A stretch of DNA of 64,000 bases from Thuidium tamariscinum (Eukaryota > Streptophyta > Bryopsida > Hypnales > Thuidiaceae), in assembly GCA_947034885.2 (NCBI GenBank), contig OX344752.2, forward strand, positions 27,346,386 to 27,410,385, in the 5' to 3' direction. Positions 24,243 to 36,789 of this stretch are shown in pieces. The notes under the pieces were generated by a model. It had not been told where the DNA came from, did no database searches, and saw only the letters and a list, made by a program, of their open reading frames with translations. The position numbers and the translations under genes are program-made. The number at the start of each line of letters is the position of its first letter. Within the stretch, counting starts at the first letter, position 1.

Positions 24243-24830
24243 ACCATGGCTTAAACTATATGAAACTTTAAGCAACTTAATGATAGTAATTGATAGTAAT
24301 TTCTGGCAGTTTTAGGTGTACCCACCTTAATAGTACCTAGTTCGTATCCCTTGGTCACAACCAATACCCCAGACAGTGCAATGCTATTTCAATTGAAGAA
24401 GGTTGAAAACTTCTTAACACAATCTCATATTAGCACAAGCAATATAAGAAACCCATGTTTTTTTGGTATCAAGCCAAAAACATAGCATGTCTAAAATAAC
24501 ATCATATGCCTCATAGAACATTGGAATGTCCAGTGAATGAAGGCTAAAAAACGGGAGGATTTTGATTAGATGTTGTAAAAAGCATACTAAATTATAGTCA
24601 CAACAAATTAGTGTTATCAAAAACAATGATGTAGTTTAAAACATGGTTGTCAATATAAAGATGTTTTTAAGATCATTCAGAAAAACATTCATAGCCATGT
24701 CATTATCCTTGGTCAAACTTAATTAAAAGTAATTGACAAAATATTAGTTTGGTTAGAGGTAAAATGACTACCTTGGGTAAAAAAGAAGAAAATAGACAAG
24801 TGGTGTGAAAAATTATGTGATGTGGGATCT
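24243..24830. other. AT-rich intergenic DNA
   Basis: Nothing recognised apart from small chance ORFs of 61-70 codons on the minus strand. Confidence 0.5.
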
Positions 24831-24831
24831 G

Positions 24832-24885
24832 ACGTGGACTGATAACGTGGAAATCATGTGACGTGGAAATGGTATATTGACGTGG
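24832..24885 (+). promoter_or_regulatory. Cluster of four ACGTGG (G-box/ABRE-core) motifs
   Basis: ACGTGG occurs at 24,832, 24,845, 24,861 and 24,880, three of them as GACGTGG, followed by the palindromic 'ggcatgcc'. In plants ACGTG cores bind bZIP and bHLH factors. No gene begins nearby, so this may equally be a minisatellite remnant or a transposon end. Confidence 0.35.
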
Positions 24886-25149
24886 CATGCCACATCAGTA
24901 GTCATGGCAGACCTATGTTACAACTTTGGATGTTTCTTTAGACCTCATACTGGACATAAAGATGTTTTTAGAGTCATCACTTCTAGCAAAATCATTATTT
25001 ACTGCTTGCAATTATAACATCTAAGCAAATTTTTTCCACTGTGCAATTCATAACATTAGAAAGGACAAACAAACCTTGTGCGAGCTATTGGAGACGTCTT
25101 CTTTGATGTAAGCATGACTATAACATGACTATCAACAAGGGCTTTCATG

Positions 25150-26260
25150 TGTTGAGAACATCCATATGTTTTTTCTTTCTTTTTGTTGAGCATATTTTTT
25201 ATTTGATAAAAAACATTTTTTTCTTTATAATTCTAATTATAGTATTTTCTTGACAAGGAAAAGAATATCCATGTTTTTTCATTATTCAAATTAGAATATT
25301 TTTTTTGTAAAAATAACAAAGCCTATAATTTATTTGTGACATTTTTTCAATTGAATATTGTCTTTAGGAAATCTAGGATACTTATATTCTTTATATTATT
25401 GTGATTGAGTATTTTTTTTATTACAAGATTGGAAAACCCCATTTTCTTCTTTTTTTTACTATAATTGCATACAAGGGCTCTAAAGAAGAATAACAATACA
25501 ATTTGTATTTTTTGCACTATTAATTACAATTGCATATTTTTCTTGTACTAATAAGAACACCCATGTTTTTTTAAATCAAAGGTAAGAATTTTCTTCAATA
25601 TAATATTGGAGAATTTCAATTTCTTCCTTTATTACAATAGAAAATTCTCTTCAAACAAATAAGCACACAGTTCATATTCTTTTCACTATTGAAATTCAAT
25701 ATTGTCTCTTTACAAATCTAAACATCCATATTTTTTTATTAATTACAAATGATTATTGGTAACACCTACATTTTTTTATATGCAACAACTTTAATTTACA
25801 AGATTAAAAACATCTATGCCTTTTTCAAAATTTCAATACATAGAATAATTAATTTCTTCAAGTGAATATAATAATACCTATATTTTTTCCTTTTTTTAAG
25901 CAATTGCTAGGGCAATTGACCTTTTCCATTAGAAGAATGAGGGGATCCAAATAATCTTTTCATTATTGAAGTTTGGCTTTTCCTTTAGAAAATACCAACA
26001 TCCATTTCTTTCTCATTGTTACAATTGGATATATCTTTACAAGACTAAGATACACTTTCTTTGTAATGACGGTGGAATAGATTTCTTTACAAAAAAAATT
26101 AAGATTTGCAATATTTTGTTGGTCTCAAAATTGACTAAATTTCCATTACCAAAATTATACCATTGTATATTTCTTCCTTCTCTTACAATTGACAATCGAT
26201 TACAACTTGGGGAGTTGGGGGGAGGCATTGTTGAAAATTGTAGGAACAATGTCCAATAAA
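25150..26260 (+). repeat. Degenerate array around 'acacccatgttttttt'
   Basis: Blocks such as 'aacacccatgttttttt', 'attacaattgaatatt' and 'ttctttacaagaataag' recur at irregular ~75-95 bp spacing. This resembles the style of the ~105-bp arrays but with a different unit. ORFs here (97 and 81 codons near 26,000) run over the repeats on both strands and show no domain. Confidence 0.5.
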
Positions 26261-26880
26261 ATATAGGGTGTAATATATTCATTGCATGTAAAATTTGTAA
26301 ACAAATTATATTTATCGTAGGGTTCTTTAAAATTGAAAAACAAGATTATATGTACTATAGGGTTAAACATAATACTATAAATTATGTGAAGAATACATGT
26401 AAAATAGTATATATAAATATGAGTACCAAAAAAAGGATTATAGGTTACCATATGAAGCTTTAAATGTATTCATGAATGGGGTGATTTGTCATAAAATTTT
26501 GCCCATATTCTAGATAGAGTACTTCATTGCAAGGTACATATGGTACATGCAAAAAATACTGTAAAGTTTAGTATCTAAGGTCATGTATCAAATGATAGGA
26601 TTGAAGTTTTTTTGAGAAGGTATTAGAGGGAAAGTAGGTGACTTCAATTCAAAATATTTTTAGGGTTTATTGCAATTACATTACACAAATTGAGTGTATA
26701 TATTTCAGCTAGGGTTTAGAATTTAAAATTTGGATTTTTGTGTTGTTAATTCTCTTCCTTGATTGCAAAATTGGAAGCAAAATTGTTGTTGGTATCTTGT
26801 TTGTCTTTTTTGTCATTAATTTTCATACATGATTCTCAATATTGGTTAAAAATAATAGGTTATTTTCATAGTTTCAATAA
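26261..26880. other. AT-rich intergenic DNA
   Basis: No gene or repeat recognised. Confidence 0.5.
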
Positions 26881-27610
26881 AGAGGGGGAAAAATTGGATT
26901 TAAAGAAAGAAAGGAGGTATAAAAAGAATTGGGGATAAAAAGAAAAGTGGAGACAAAGAAAAAAGGGGTGCAAGTAAAGAATTGTCCACAAGGGGAAAAA
27001 ATGGGGATAAGGAGAAAAATGGGCTACAAGAAAAAAATTGGGCATATCTAGAAGAAACGAGGATAAGGAAAAAAATAGAGATGACATATAAAATAGGGAT
27101 AAGAAAAAAAGTGGGATATAGGAAAAGAATTGGAGATAAGGGAAAGAATGGAGTATGAGAGAAGAACTAGGGATATCAACCAAAAATATGGACATAAGGG
27201 CAAGAAAATGGTGTGTAAGAAAAGAATTGGAGATAAGGAAAAAATGGATATAAGGAAAGAAAGTAGGCTATAGGGATACAATTGGAGATGAGGGAAAAGA
27301 AAGGTTGTAGGAATACAATTTGGGATAAGGGGAAAAAATGGAATATAGGAATACAATTGGAGATGATGAAGAAAATGGGGAGAGGGGGAAAAAAAGGTTG
27401 TAGGAATACAATTGGGGATAAAGGGAAAAAATGGAGTATAGGAATATAATTGGAGATGATGAAGAAAATGGGGAGAAGTGAAAAAAATGTGTAAGAAAAG
27501 AATTGAGGATTAGGGAAAAAATGGGACATAAGAGAAGAATTAGGGAAAGACAAAAGAATGGGGATAAGGAAAACAAATGGACTATAAGAAAGAAATTGGA
27601 GATAAAGCAA
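26881..27610 (+). repeat. Purine-rich (G/A) degenerate minisatellite
   Basis: About 730 bp are strongly strand-asymmetric. The + strand is almost entirely G and A with scattered T, built from units such as 'ggggataagggaaaaaatgg' and 'agtataggaatacaattgg'. A higher-order ~96-bp period is visible at 27,326-27,490, where 'ggagatgatgaagaaaatgg' recurs. The minus-strand frames of up to 162 codons (Phe/Ser/Pro/Leu-rich) are translations of the pyrimidine strand, not a gene. Such tracts can form triplex (H-DNA). Confidence 0.85.
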
Positions 27611-28640
27611 GGATGAATAGTTGTAGTTCAATCCCACATGGCAAGATACTCTTTCATTCAACATTGTTTATGGATTAAGGTCATTTCATTTCATCGCAAT
27701 CCTTTCTTCAAAACAACCCCTAAAGATTCTTGGCTATTAGGATGCATATACCAATTCCACTCCAATTTTTAGCAAGTTTTGAACTCTTATTCAACAAATG
27801 AATTTTACAAGTTACTTATATTGACTTAAGCAAAGAATTGTTCTTGAAGAATGTATAAGAACCACTTACATTTAAGTAGAGATACATTAGTATATACCTT
27901 GAATGCTTAGAATTGCATCATCTCTTTCTATACACATAGATATTAGACATCTCTATGATTTGTTTGTGTATATTTATGCCTATTTGTTCATACTTAATTA
28001 TACATACTTGCACACAAAATGATTGTGACCAATTTGAATAAACATCACGAGAAGAAATCAATATGGAGGATTTGGATCCTAAGATTCTATAATCAAGTTC
28101 TCATATAATCCATGTCATAATGATTCATGAGAGAATTTTTCTTTTATGGCATGCACATTTGGAGGACTTTGAAAAATTCTTTGCCAAAGTGGCCTGTATT
28201 TCCTTTAACACAACCCCAAAACACAACATTCTCTGAGAGACTATTTTATTTGTTCATGAAAACATTTGAACAAGCTAAAAAATTTCCATCATTTCTTAAA
28301 GCTCATTGAAATATCCTTTTCATTGTACACAAGTTTCAATCTTCCAAGTTTCATATTCCTTCCACGACTTTAAGCCCCATAATTTCAATTATCAAGGAAT
28401 AACACTCAATACTATGACACATTCTCCAACCCACAAACTTTTTGGTAATTTAAATTCCATCACAATTAAAGAAAAATTAATCTTTAAGTTTATCAAGACT
28501 ACATTTTTGAGAGAATATCTCTTGCTATTATGTATACAAAGAAATTTTGTACAATCTAGGAACATAGAAGGAAAAAAACGAAATAACTAAAAAAATAAGG
28601 GGAAATTCATGACATTTAAGAATTGGACAACAAGTCCATA
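27611..28640. other. Intergenic DNA downstream of the myotubularin gene
   Basis: Two adjoining + strand ORFs at 28,127-28,309 and 28,306-28,590 (60 and 94 codons) have no recognisable domain and sit in ordinary AT-rich sequence; probably chance. Nothing else was recognised. Confidence 0.45.
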
Positions 28641-28921
28641 AATCAAGGCAAGACAAATAAATACACGCTCGAGCATCTGTTCAAACTTGATTAAAAGCTT
28701 CAATCCCCCTTCGGGACAATGATGGCCCAAGCAAAACGTTCTGAATGAACCACTTCCCAGCTTTGTACGAGAAAAACTACAAGGGAGATGTTATTTCCAG
28801 GCTCTGAGATGAAGTTTCGCAATTTGTATCCGCAATTGATTGACAATACCCATCAAAATTGGCACTCTAGACTCTAGAGAGAGCACATTAACGGAATAAT
28901 ATTTCATATTTCACAAATGAC
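28641..28921 (-). other. Probable 3' UTR of the myotubularin gene
   Basis: GC content rises here relative to the DNA to the left and matches the gene's exons. The region follows the stop codon at 28,922-28,924. No polyadenylation site was fixed. Confidence 0.45.
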
Positions 28922-31900
28922 TTACGTGACCTCAGAGACTTGCAAAGGTGGTTGCTGCACATCTCGTTCCCCTTCTGAGTCTGGTTGCTCTGAGTCAAAG
29001 TAGGATTCCAAAATTGAGAGTCGTTCTAAGGCAGCGAAGTCAGCACGGAGCCCAACGAAAGCACTGCCAATTCTAGCACAACCCGTTTGTGGCCAACGAC
29101 AGCTTTCTCCCGGTCGAAGCCTACAACTGCTGTTATGGTCAGTCCCATTTGGTCTTCGAAAAACATTGCTTGTTGCATCCATATCTGCTTGCATGGATAC
29201 AGATACTGACAACTGCCGCTCCTCGCTGTTACATTCCTCTACAGTGCCTAATCCTGCGGTACTTGAAGCTTGGCTCCTGTTGTCTCCACTTCCACTTGTA
29301 ATATCTGAGCTTTCTTCGTCCGAGGCATCTAAAAGTTGTGATGCCGTATTATTTATACGAACCTTGCAACCAATAGCTTCTATAACTTGCTTCAAAGCTG
29401 CCATTTCCCGCCTCTCACGCCTTGCAGAAGCCACGGTTTGTAATCGACTTTGTTTATCCTCTCGCAGCTGCTCCATCAACACTTCTCTCTCTGCTAATAA
29501 ATCCTTCACTTTGTCTTCTGCTCTTTCCTTCGCCTGCATAACAGCAAACGAAAAAGCAAACACATAACTAAGACACAACTATATTACTGCATTAGAAAAG
29601 TGCTGAAGATATGAGATACTAAAGGTCTACTTATCTGTTCATTTTTGGCAACAAGATAGCTAATCAATAACAGAATGAAACAATTGCAAGATCTTTTGGG
29701 TTATGGTGTTGAAGCTAGCAAACATGCATTCAGTCTATACCATGGTTTGGTGAGGTTTGCCAAAGGAGTAATTAACGATAAGTACGAGTCTTAAACAGCT
29801 CACCATTCGAACTGACGAGAAGGTCTCAGCAAGTCTATGAGTAGCTGATTCAAGGTCACCACCATGAGACCAGCCTACAGGAGGGTTGCCCCCGGTATTT
29901 GCAAGGCTGGGACAAGACCATCGCAAGAAGTATTGGCGCCATAAACTAGGAGCTGAGGCTGCAGCAGGTGGCAGAAGCACGTCGGCATTTTGAGAGATAT
30001 TGTACAACAGGTTGTAGTGCTCATGCTCTCTTCCCCAGGGCTCACGCTTATGCTTCAAATATGCCCATACACAAGCAGTAGATTCTGTAACTCCTCCCTG
30101 AACCCTTTCCTTCTCACTGCATCACAGATTCAATTAACATTGGCATCCCTTCTCAAAATCTTTTGCAAATCTCAGTCACCGCATCAATCTTCAAAGCTCT
30201 CATAACCAAGTAAAGGGTAAACTTGCAGTTCCAGTAGACAAAAGATAGCGCTCCATGTTATCAGCCTAATCTTATGGAAAAGAATTGGAGTTGTAAGAAA
30301 AATTAACATGGATACATAACACCAGGATTTGCATGGAACCTGTTACAGAGAAAATTCCCAAACCGGCATGAAAGCACGCAATCCATGAGCTCCACCAGGT
30401 ATGCCTGAATGAATACGAAAGTGGAATAACTTAAAAGGCAGGTCGTACTTTGAACTTCATTCATCAAATACTGCAGAACATCTCAAGCCATTTTCTGTTT
30501 CCGTCATAATTTCTTTCTCTTACCGTAATCATCAATCACTAGACTTCTCTCAGGAATTGAAAGCTGGATAATGACAGTGATACATAACCTGGCGGGACAC
30601 TAGTAAGAGTATAAGTGCCACACTCGCAAACTTACCTGAGTGAACTCAAAAGCATTTGGATAGATTCGCAAAAGTAGAGCCACAGCATCCATCCACTGCG
30701 ACAGCAGATGTATTAGTCACGGAATAATCCGTGCTCTATAATCGAAAACATGCTGAGAATCACATCCTTTGATCGAACAAACAGAAAGAGTTAAAAAAAA
30801 AGATACCTGAAGGAAAATTGGTGAATAGTCACTTGACTGTGCACCCGGAGATTGACTACCGACGGCGGAAGAAGATGAATTCTCAAAAGCCCCTCGCCCT
30901 GGTGAGGTGGAAGCCTGACCTGCTTGCCTCATGACTGAATCGGTCGCAGCCAAGTTCGGCGTCCCAGTGAATGTGGGATTTCCGAGTCGATCTGAAAACA
31001 TATGCCCGAAAGCCAGCCAGTCCTTCTCTATAAGTGCCTGTTCATACCAGCCATTTTCACTTTTCAGATGATGGTAAGCTCAAGAAAGTCATTCTCACCT
31101 AGGAACTGCAAGCAATTGATCGACTTTAAGATTATTGTCAGTAGAAGCACAACAATAACATATTCAAAACACTGCACTATTATACAATGCAAGATAGAGA
31201 GATGAGTTCATGTAGAATGGACGAAATAGACATAATTACCTGAAAACCCTGAAAGGTACGGTAATATGGATCAAGCAAGAGGCTTGCCAAAGCAACCAGT
31301 TGTGCAGTTCTATCCCATCCGTCACTGTAAAACCACGATGCAACTTTTTTAATTCAACAAAGGTATCCTTAAGAATTGATAGACCGTTGATAAAAAAATA
31401 AAGCACTGCATAAAATGGTTTACAAAGAAAAACAAGAAAAAACTTTCTTCTGCTCTGAGATAATCCCAAGTGCAAGTACACGGTGAAACAACAACTTATG
31501 CACAGTAGGGACCTATTCAATGTGTCACCTGCAATGAACCAAAACAGAAGCACCCTCAAGGTGAATACGAGCAGCAATCCACACGGCACTTGTCAGAATC
31601 TTATGACAGTGCAGTAGCCAGCCACTATCCCCCAAAGCTGACGCTGCACCCACTACACTGGCAACATTCCCTCCCACCCATGCGCGTCCTCCACTTCGCT
31701 GCACACATATCCTACCTGTGTAAGTTCAAGAACCAGAGCAAGACAACAGTCCTTAAGATTGCAAGGAGGATCAGGAAAGCCAAGTTGGGATTCCTCTTCC
31801 CCCAAACCAATTAAGACCAACCTCTTACACCATAAAACCCATGAAAAAGGAACCTTGCATACCAATAAGGAAGACGATCCATCCGAGGAACACGCCCCGT

Positions 31901-34900
31901 GAGTATCCAAGAACTCACGCATTTTAGTCAAGCTGTCACGCATCCCATGAATATTATCGATGCCCAAGAAAATCACCTGGGGAAAAGTATGAAAAAACCC
32001 ATCAGTGGACTATTAAAAGAGTATACAGCACTTCGTCCTATAAATAACAATAATACAAGTTTTACCTCAGATCGTTGATAATTTGCAGATGATTCCGACC
32101 CACCACCCATTGCACCATTGGCCAGCGCATTCTTTCTGGGTCGAGCATCCGCAATATATAACTTCCTGCAGAAAACAAGTGATCTTCATACGTGCAAATA
32201 GGAAACGCTCGTTGAGCATAAAACGCATCAACAAACCCAATGTAATATTGTTGATGAATTGCAAACCAATCAAACCTATCCTGCATTGCAAGTTTTTGAG
32301 AAAATCAAAGAACCAACTTGGATAGTGTCAGTTGCAATCTACTTGTGTGGTATCAAAGGCGACTCTAGAAAACCAGTAACGATGAAATCCAAACCAAGCA
32401 ACTCATACCACTGCACGTAATTCCTTCCCGTTCATATTCGTTCTACTATGGGCAATAAAAGTCCAGACACAAATAAATACCTATGCGGCTGATTTGCAGT
32501 ATTACAAATGGTAGCCACGAGCTTTTCATCTGCAGGACTGCAAAACATCAAGGCCTCGCATTTGTCAGTAAATGAGCATTTGCATTAATCATGATGAACT
32601 TCAAAAACAAAATGAAACAGTCTCCAGGACCAGATTTCTCATACCTGGCCGAACAGCTAGTCACACAATTACACCATACTCATAACATCCCTACCTGCGT
32701 GTCATTCCAAACCCCGTGAATGGCTGGGAAGATCGAGCAAGCACAGCTCCATTATCTGCAAATCGCAACATATACCAATCTTGTAGAGTTGAAAGACGCA
32801 GGAAGATTAGATACATTTACTAGGCACAACATATAACACCAAAGGACCTAAGTATTTAACAGAAATAAAATGGAAACTGCAAGAATTTACCAGGGTGTTG
32901 CCAGCAAAGATGCGCAAACCTGCCCCTAGAGCGAAAAAGAGCAGCCTGCTGAACCTCGTCATCACTATAATGAGAAACATAACAAGACCATTAGTCTGCC
33001 TTCACAGAAATACTCCGTAAGCATGCTATGTTAAAAGTATAAAAGTTTCCAGCAACTTCATTAGCTTGCTGAAGTACCTGACCGATTTTGGCATCACAAT
33101 AAGCGATGGATATGTCGGGCAAACGTTGTAATTTGCATTCGCTTCGCAAAGTCGCCAAGCACTGCCAAATTGAGATTGTTCCGTCGCACTTCGAGAAGCA
33201 TGATTATCCCTCGATATAAGGCGGACATATTCCGCACGCAATCTTTGGCGTGGATCACCACTTGTATGAGAGGTATCTGAAAAGGCGTACAAATCATATA
33301 GTCGAGTAGGTCTTGTTCGATATGCCAGCGCCTCACGTATTTTCCTCCGCTGATAAAATCAAGGTTGACAGACCTGGTTAATTTCGATCATTACCTCAGT
33401 AACTTATATTGACAGATAACTGACACCTGAGAATCCTGCTTAAAAGAATCATCAACCCTAGAAAAGAAACGAGTATGGAAACTAGAGTTCACCTGCTTGG
33501 TGTGAGGCAGGAAACCAAAAGAAATTGTTCGCAAATCCTTCCCTTCAATCATCAAACAGTAATTCAACAGGTTTGAAGCATTCGTTTTCATTTATTACCT
33601 ATTGAACACAGGGACTTGACTAACACAATTGAGGTGAATTGAGCAGGGTAAGTAAACATCAACTATACATCGAATAAATATAAAAAATGACTCTCAGTAC
33701 AAGGCGTAGCCCTCGTTGAATTATGATAAATACACAAGATGCTTGAACATCACGCACCAACTACCGTAAGCAAACGCCTTGAGGCTGTGCTTTGAAAAGC
33801 AGTGGATGTCCTTACAACCTGAACCTCAAGAGTCAAGCGATCATGGTTATCTCTGGCCACAGCTTGCGTAAGACTGATTCTGCGGCACCGTAAGACAAAC
33901 GGATGCTCTTTGTGCAGACTAATCGTGAATAATCCAATTTTAACATTCAAAATGATCCGGGAACTGTATCAATTAAGACGACTTCAGCAAATAAAGACTG
34001 AGTTTAAACTTTCAAAAACAGCCAGAATACTGGTAGCCATAAAATAGTCTGTCAATCAGCCAGTGAGAACATGTAAGCGATGAAGCAATTAGACTTCTTC
34101 AAAGAAAACGGCTTCTCACCTGCTTTGAAAAGTTTTCGATGGTTAACAAAGGAACAGTTCCGAGTGGTAACGGGAGCTGTGCACCCCCTCCCTGCAACAT
34201 CCACAAAGACCGTCGAGTCGGACAAACACATCACAATACTCTAGGAGGAACATCTTCATTTTACATGCTTTTCAGACTAGACAGGGGCCAATGATTTTAC
34301 AATCAAAATGCCTTGACCTCAAAGACGATCTTCACCAAAAAACAGGTTTGTGTACATATATGACATAAAACTAAGCCGCAAAAACTTTCATCCGAACACC
34401 AACCGCATGCACGTAGACTTAGGCACGCAGTTATTATTTCAAAGTTCAACGACGCCGCCAGACATACCACGAAAACCAGTCGGTAATTTGTGATAAATAA
34501 AGTGCCGGCTATTTCCAAATTCACAAGAACCGCTCCACGCGCCTGCCAACATATGAAAATTATTTTCATTACTGGTAAGACAATTCATCGCAATGTTCAA
34601 ATCCTTCAGCGTACCATACTACAAAGTTCAGGTACAGTTGTGAGTTACGGAGCACAATCTTGGAACAACTGATTAATTAAACGTCTCCTTCCACATTGCT
34701 GGCTACCTAACACCGCAATTACTCAATCCTCACTATCTTTCCAATGCTCATAGATTCATAGATTATAACGCCTAAATCCAATCCGCACGACATCTACAAA
34801 CTCTTCAAAAATTCGTCCACCACCACTTGCAAGAGTGACTCAAAATGAAGAAAATAGCAATCACAACAAAAATGAACCTCTTCCACAACAGCTTCAGCAG

Positions 34901-35178
34901 GCAACAGAAAGTCGTCCTCGCCTTGCATCATGACCCTCCCCGAGCCCTGCAATCGCATAAATTTCTCAATCCTCACCACGAAACGCTAACAACGCAACCA
35001 AAAATCAGAAACCCCAAAGAAAACAAGTGAAATGTCCTGAAAAAAATCCGAAAAAACCGATGATGATATCCCGCACCTTGAGCGACGCGCTGTTGCCGAC
35101 CTCCACCGGCGTCCAGTCCAAGCCATCGATCCAGCCCTCGACGGTAGACCTCGAGTCCATGCTGTGCCATACCGCCAT
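28922..35178 (-). CDS. MTM1: Plant myotubularin (phosphoinositide 3-phosphatase), 19 exons
   Basis: Predicted to remove the 3-phosphate of PtdIns3P/PtdIns(3,5)P2 on endosomal membranes, as known for the family. Coding exons (high to low): 35178-35077, 34946-34878, 34542-34468, 34191-34120, 33818-33758, 33542-33493, 33349-33078, 32964-32891, 32755-32695, 32537-32481, 32165-32066, 31976-31863, 31698-31529, 31324-31240, 31037-30807, 30695-30636, 30404-30340, 30116-29804, 29533-28922. All introns are GT-AG and frames join without a stop, giving 880 aa (Arabidopsis proteins are about 840). GRAM domain ~35-143; phosphatase core ~190-560 with catalytic HCSDGWDR (Cys425, Arg431) split across exons 13/14; '[18 protein letters not shown]' is diagnostic; coiled coil ~678-730; plant-specific C-terminus with '[18 protein letters not shown]'. 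Ser-rich linker ~485-530. The start is the first in-frame ATG after an upstream stop. Exon 5 borders are the least certain. Confidence 0.95.
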
Positions 35179-35195
35179 CACTACAACGCTCTCTG

Positions 35196-35213
35196 TCACC
35201 ACTCCATCACCAT
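35196..35213 (-). promoter_or_regulatory. Minimal uORF in the myotubularin 5' leader
   Basis: An upstream ATG opens a five-codon frame (M-V-M-E-W-stop) that ends 17 nt before the main ATG at 35,178. It contains a second in-frame ATG. If the transcript includes it, ribosomes would have to leak past it or reinitiate. The transcription start is not known from sequence. Confidence 0.5.
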
Positions 35214-36280
35214 GTCCTAACCAAAACTAAAACCCTAATTCGCAAAATCCCGGTTAGTTTGACGAATTCGAAGCGAAGCGAACAAGCACCACCGATCCTC
35301 AGCAGTCGTGCAACAATCACACGACAAATCGTGACCACCACCTTCGCTCTTCCACTTTCCAATCCTCATGGGATCCCTCCAGTCCAGTGGCGAGGTTTAG
35401 TCGGGATTTGCGTGGCCACTGGTTTCTCTCCTTCTCCGTGTTTCAGGCAAGGCAAGCTGAACTCTACATTTTACAAGCATATGAACCAGTCACTTGCTTT
35501 GATGACGCAGAACCCAAGAGCGAATCCAACAGCCTAATCAGCCAGTTTCATCCTTTCTGAAACAAGAGTAGGGTTGGATTTTGAATTTCTAAAGTAGGGA
35601 GCTGCAAAGTTGAATACCAGAAAAAACACAATTCTTAGAGTTTCGTTGGTGGCGGATGGTTGTTAGGTGACTGACCTGCTCAAAGAGCTCGATCATCAGA
35701 GAATTTGGAACGCGAACAGAAGACGATTTCAAGCTTCAGGAATCACATCCTTACAAGTGTAGGAGACAGACAGATTTGCTGAGCGCTGTGCGAAGCTCCG
35801 AAAGCCCACCGACCAGCAGGAACTTATCTTAGGGCGAAAGTTCATCTCCCCCGAATACCAAACCACAAGTTTTGTTTGCACACTTCTCCCCATTCTCAAT
35901 CAATCCTCTCAGAATGAGGACGTGGCACTCTCACCTTGACTCCGGGAGGGCCATTCTCAGCAGATCACAGTCCGGGAAGAAATTTAAGCTTAACCGGCTA
36001 AAATCCTACATTTTCTTGCACCAACCGGTTACTTGGAGAATACTCTGGGCTAGGCCTTAAGAAATTAAAGAATTTTTTTTTTCTTCTAAAATGATCGGTT
36101 TTTTTCCTGAAATTTTGAACTTCATTCAGAAATTATGGATTTCAACCGGCTAACTTGTAACTAAATGCCAGTACTCCCCGTTCATTGCAGCAGATTGAGA
36201 AATTTCATTTTTCTATTTTGGAGGTGAAGAATAGGGATAGTCACACCTTCATCTTGGTTGCAATTCTCAAAGAATGTGTA
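35214..36280 (-). promoter_or_regulatory. 5' leader and promoter region of the myotubularin gene
   Basis: About 700 bp upstream of the start codon keeps the moderately high GC of the gene (to roughly 35,960) and then grades into AT-rich DNA. Small ORFs on the + strand (62-92 codons) lack domains. No convincing TATA box was seen. Confidence 0.4.
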
Positions 36281-36289
36281 CTTGGGCAT

Positions 36290-36750
36290 CTTCTAATTGG
36301 GTATTCATAAGGGGATTGTCACACCACTTCCGAAGCACTCCATTTTTCATGAGAAAGTCTATGTGGTGTGCGTTGGGAGACCGTGAGCAAAAGGTGGAGT
36401 TGAAATTCCCGGAGAATTTCCAGTGCCGTTTCTTCTCCTTTGGAAGTGAAGAAATGGCACTTGCTCCTAGCTTTCTCGAAGAAAATTTCATCTCGCGCTT
36501 CCTCTATTCCATGCTCTTCCCTCATTGCACAAGTCACTCACGTAGTAACATTTATATGTTGCATTTGATTGGGCACCGATTTTATACAGAGGTAAACTAA
36601 TCCTCGAGTTTTGATTGTGGACACTCAACCCACCAAAAGGGGTGTCACACTTCCTTCATGTGCAACAAGTTGCCATTGGTTCCACTTTTCTCTTGGCAAT
36701 TTCTTTGACTTCAGAGAAATTTGCTTGTGAGAGGAGCTATGACAACCCTT
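36290..36750 (+). repeat. Head-to-head repeat, forward copy
   Basis: About 450 bp pair, in inverted orientation, with 36,790-37,245. Shared blocks include 'tttctcctttggaagtgaag' / 'ttgtcctttggagatgaag', 'catttgattggg', 'aaactaatcctcgagttttg' and 'gtgtcacac'. The conceptual frame at 36,274-36,600 (108 codons) and the minus-strand frame at 36,793-37,329 (178 codons) align around 'FFSFGSEEM' / 'FLSFGDEEM'. This hints at a decayed ancestral ORF; no domain is recognised. Confidence 0.7.
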
Positions 36751-36789
36751 CTAGGAGGCGGAGCTTTGATTATTGGAGAATTTGAAGTG

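Noticed and set aside
26866-27664. Minus-strand ORFs of 102-162 codons rich in Phe, Ser, Pro and Leu
   Set aside because: They are the translated pyrimidine strand of the purine-rich minisatellite, open in several frames at once, with repeat-driven composition.
33758-33950. Alternative exon 5 of the myotubularin gene starting further upstream (frame through '[11 protein letters not shown]')
   Set aside because: It breaks the reading frame at one or both junctions. The 61-nt exon 33818-33758 keeps phase and gives '[10 protein letters not shown]', which fits the plant family.
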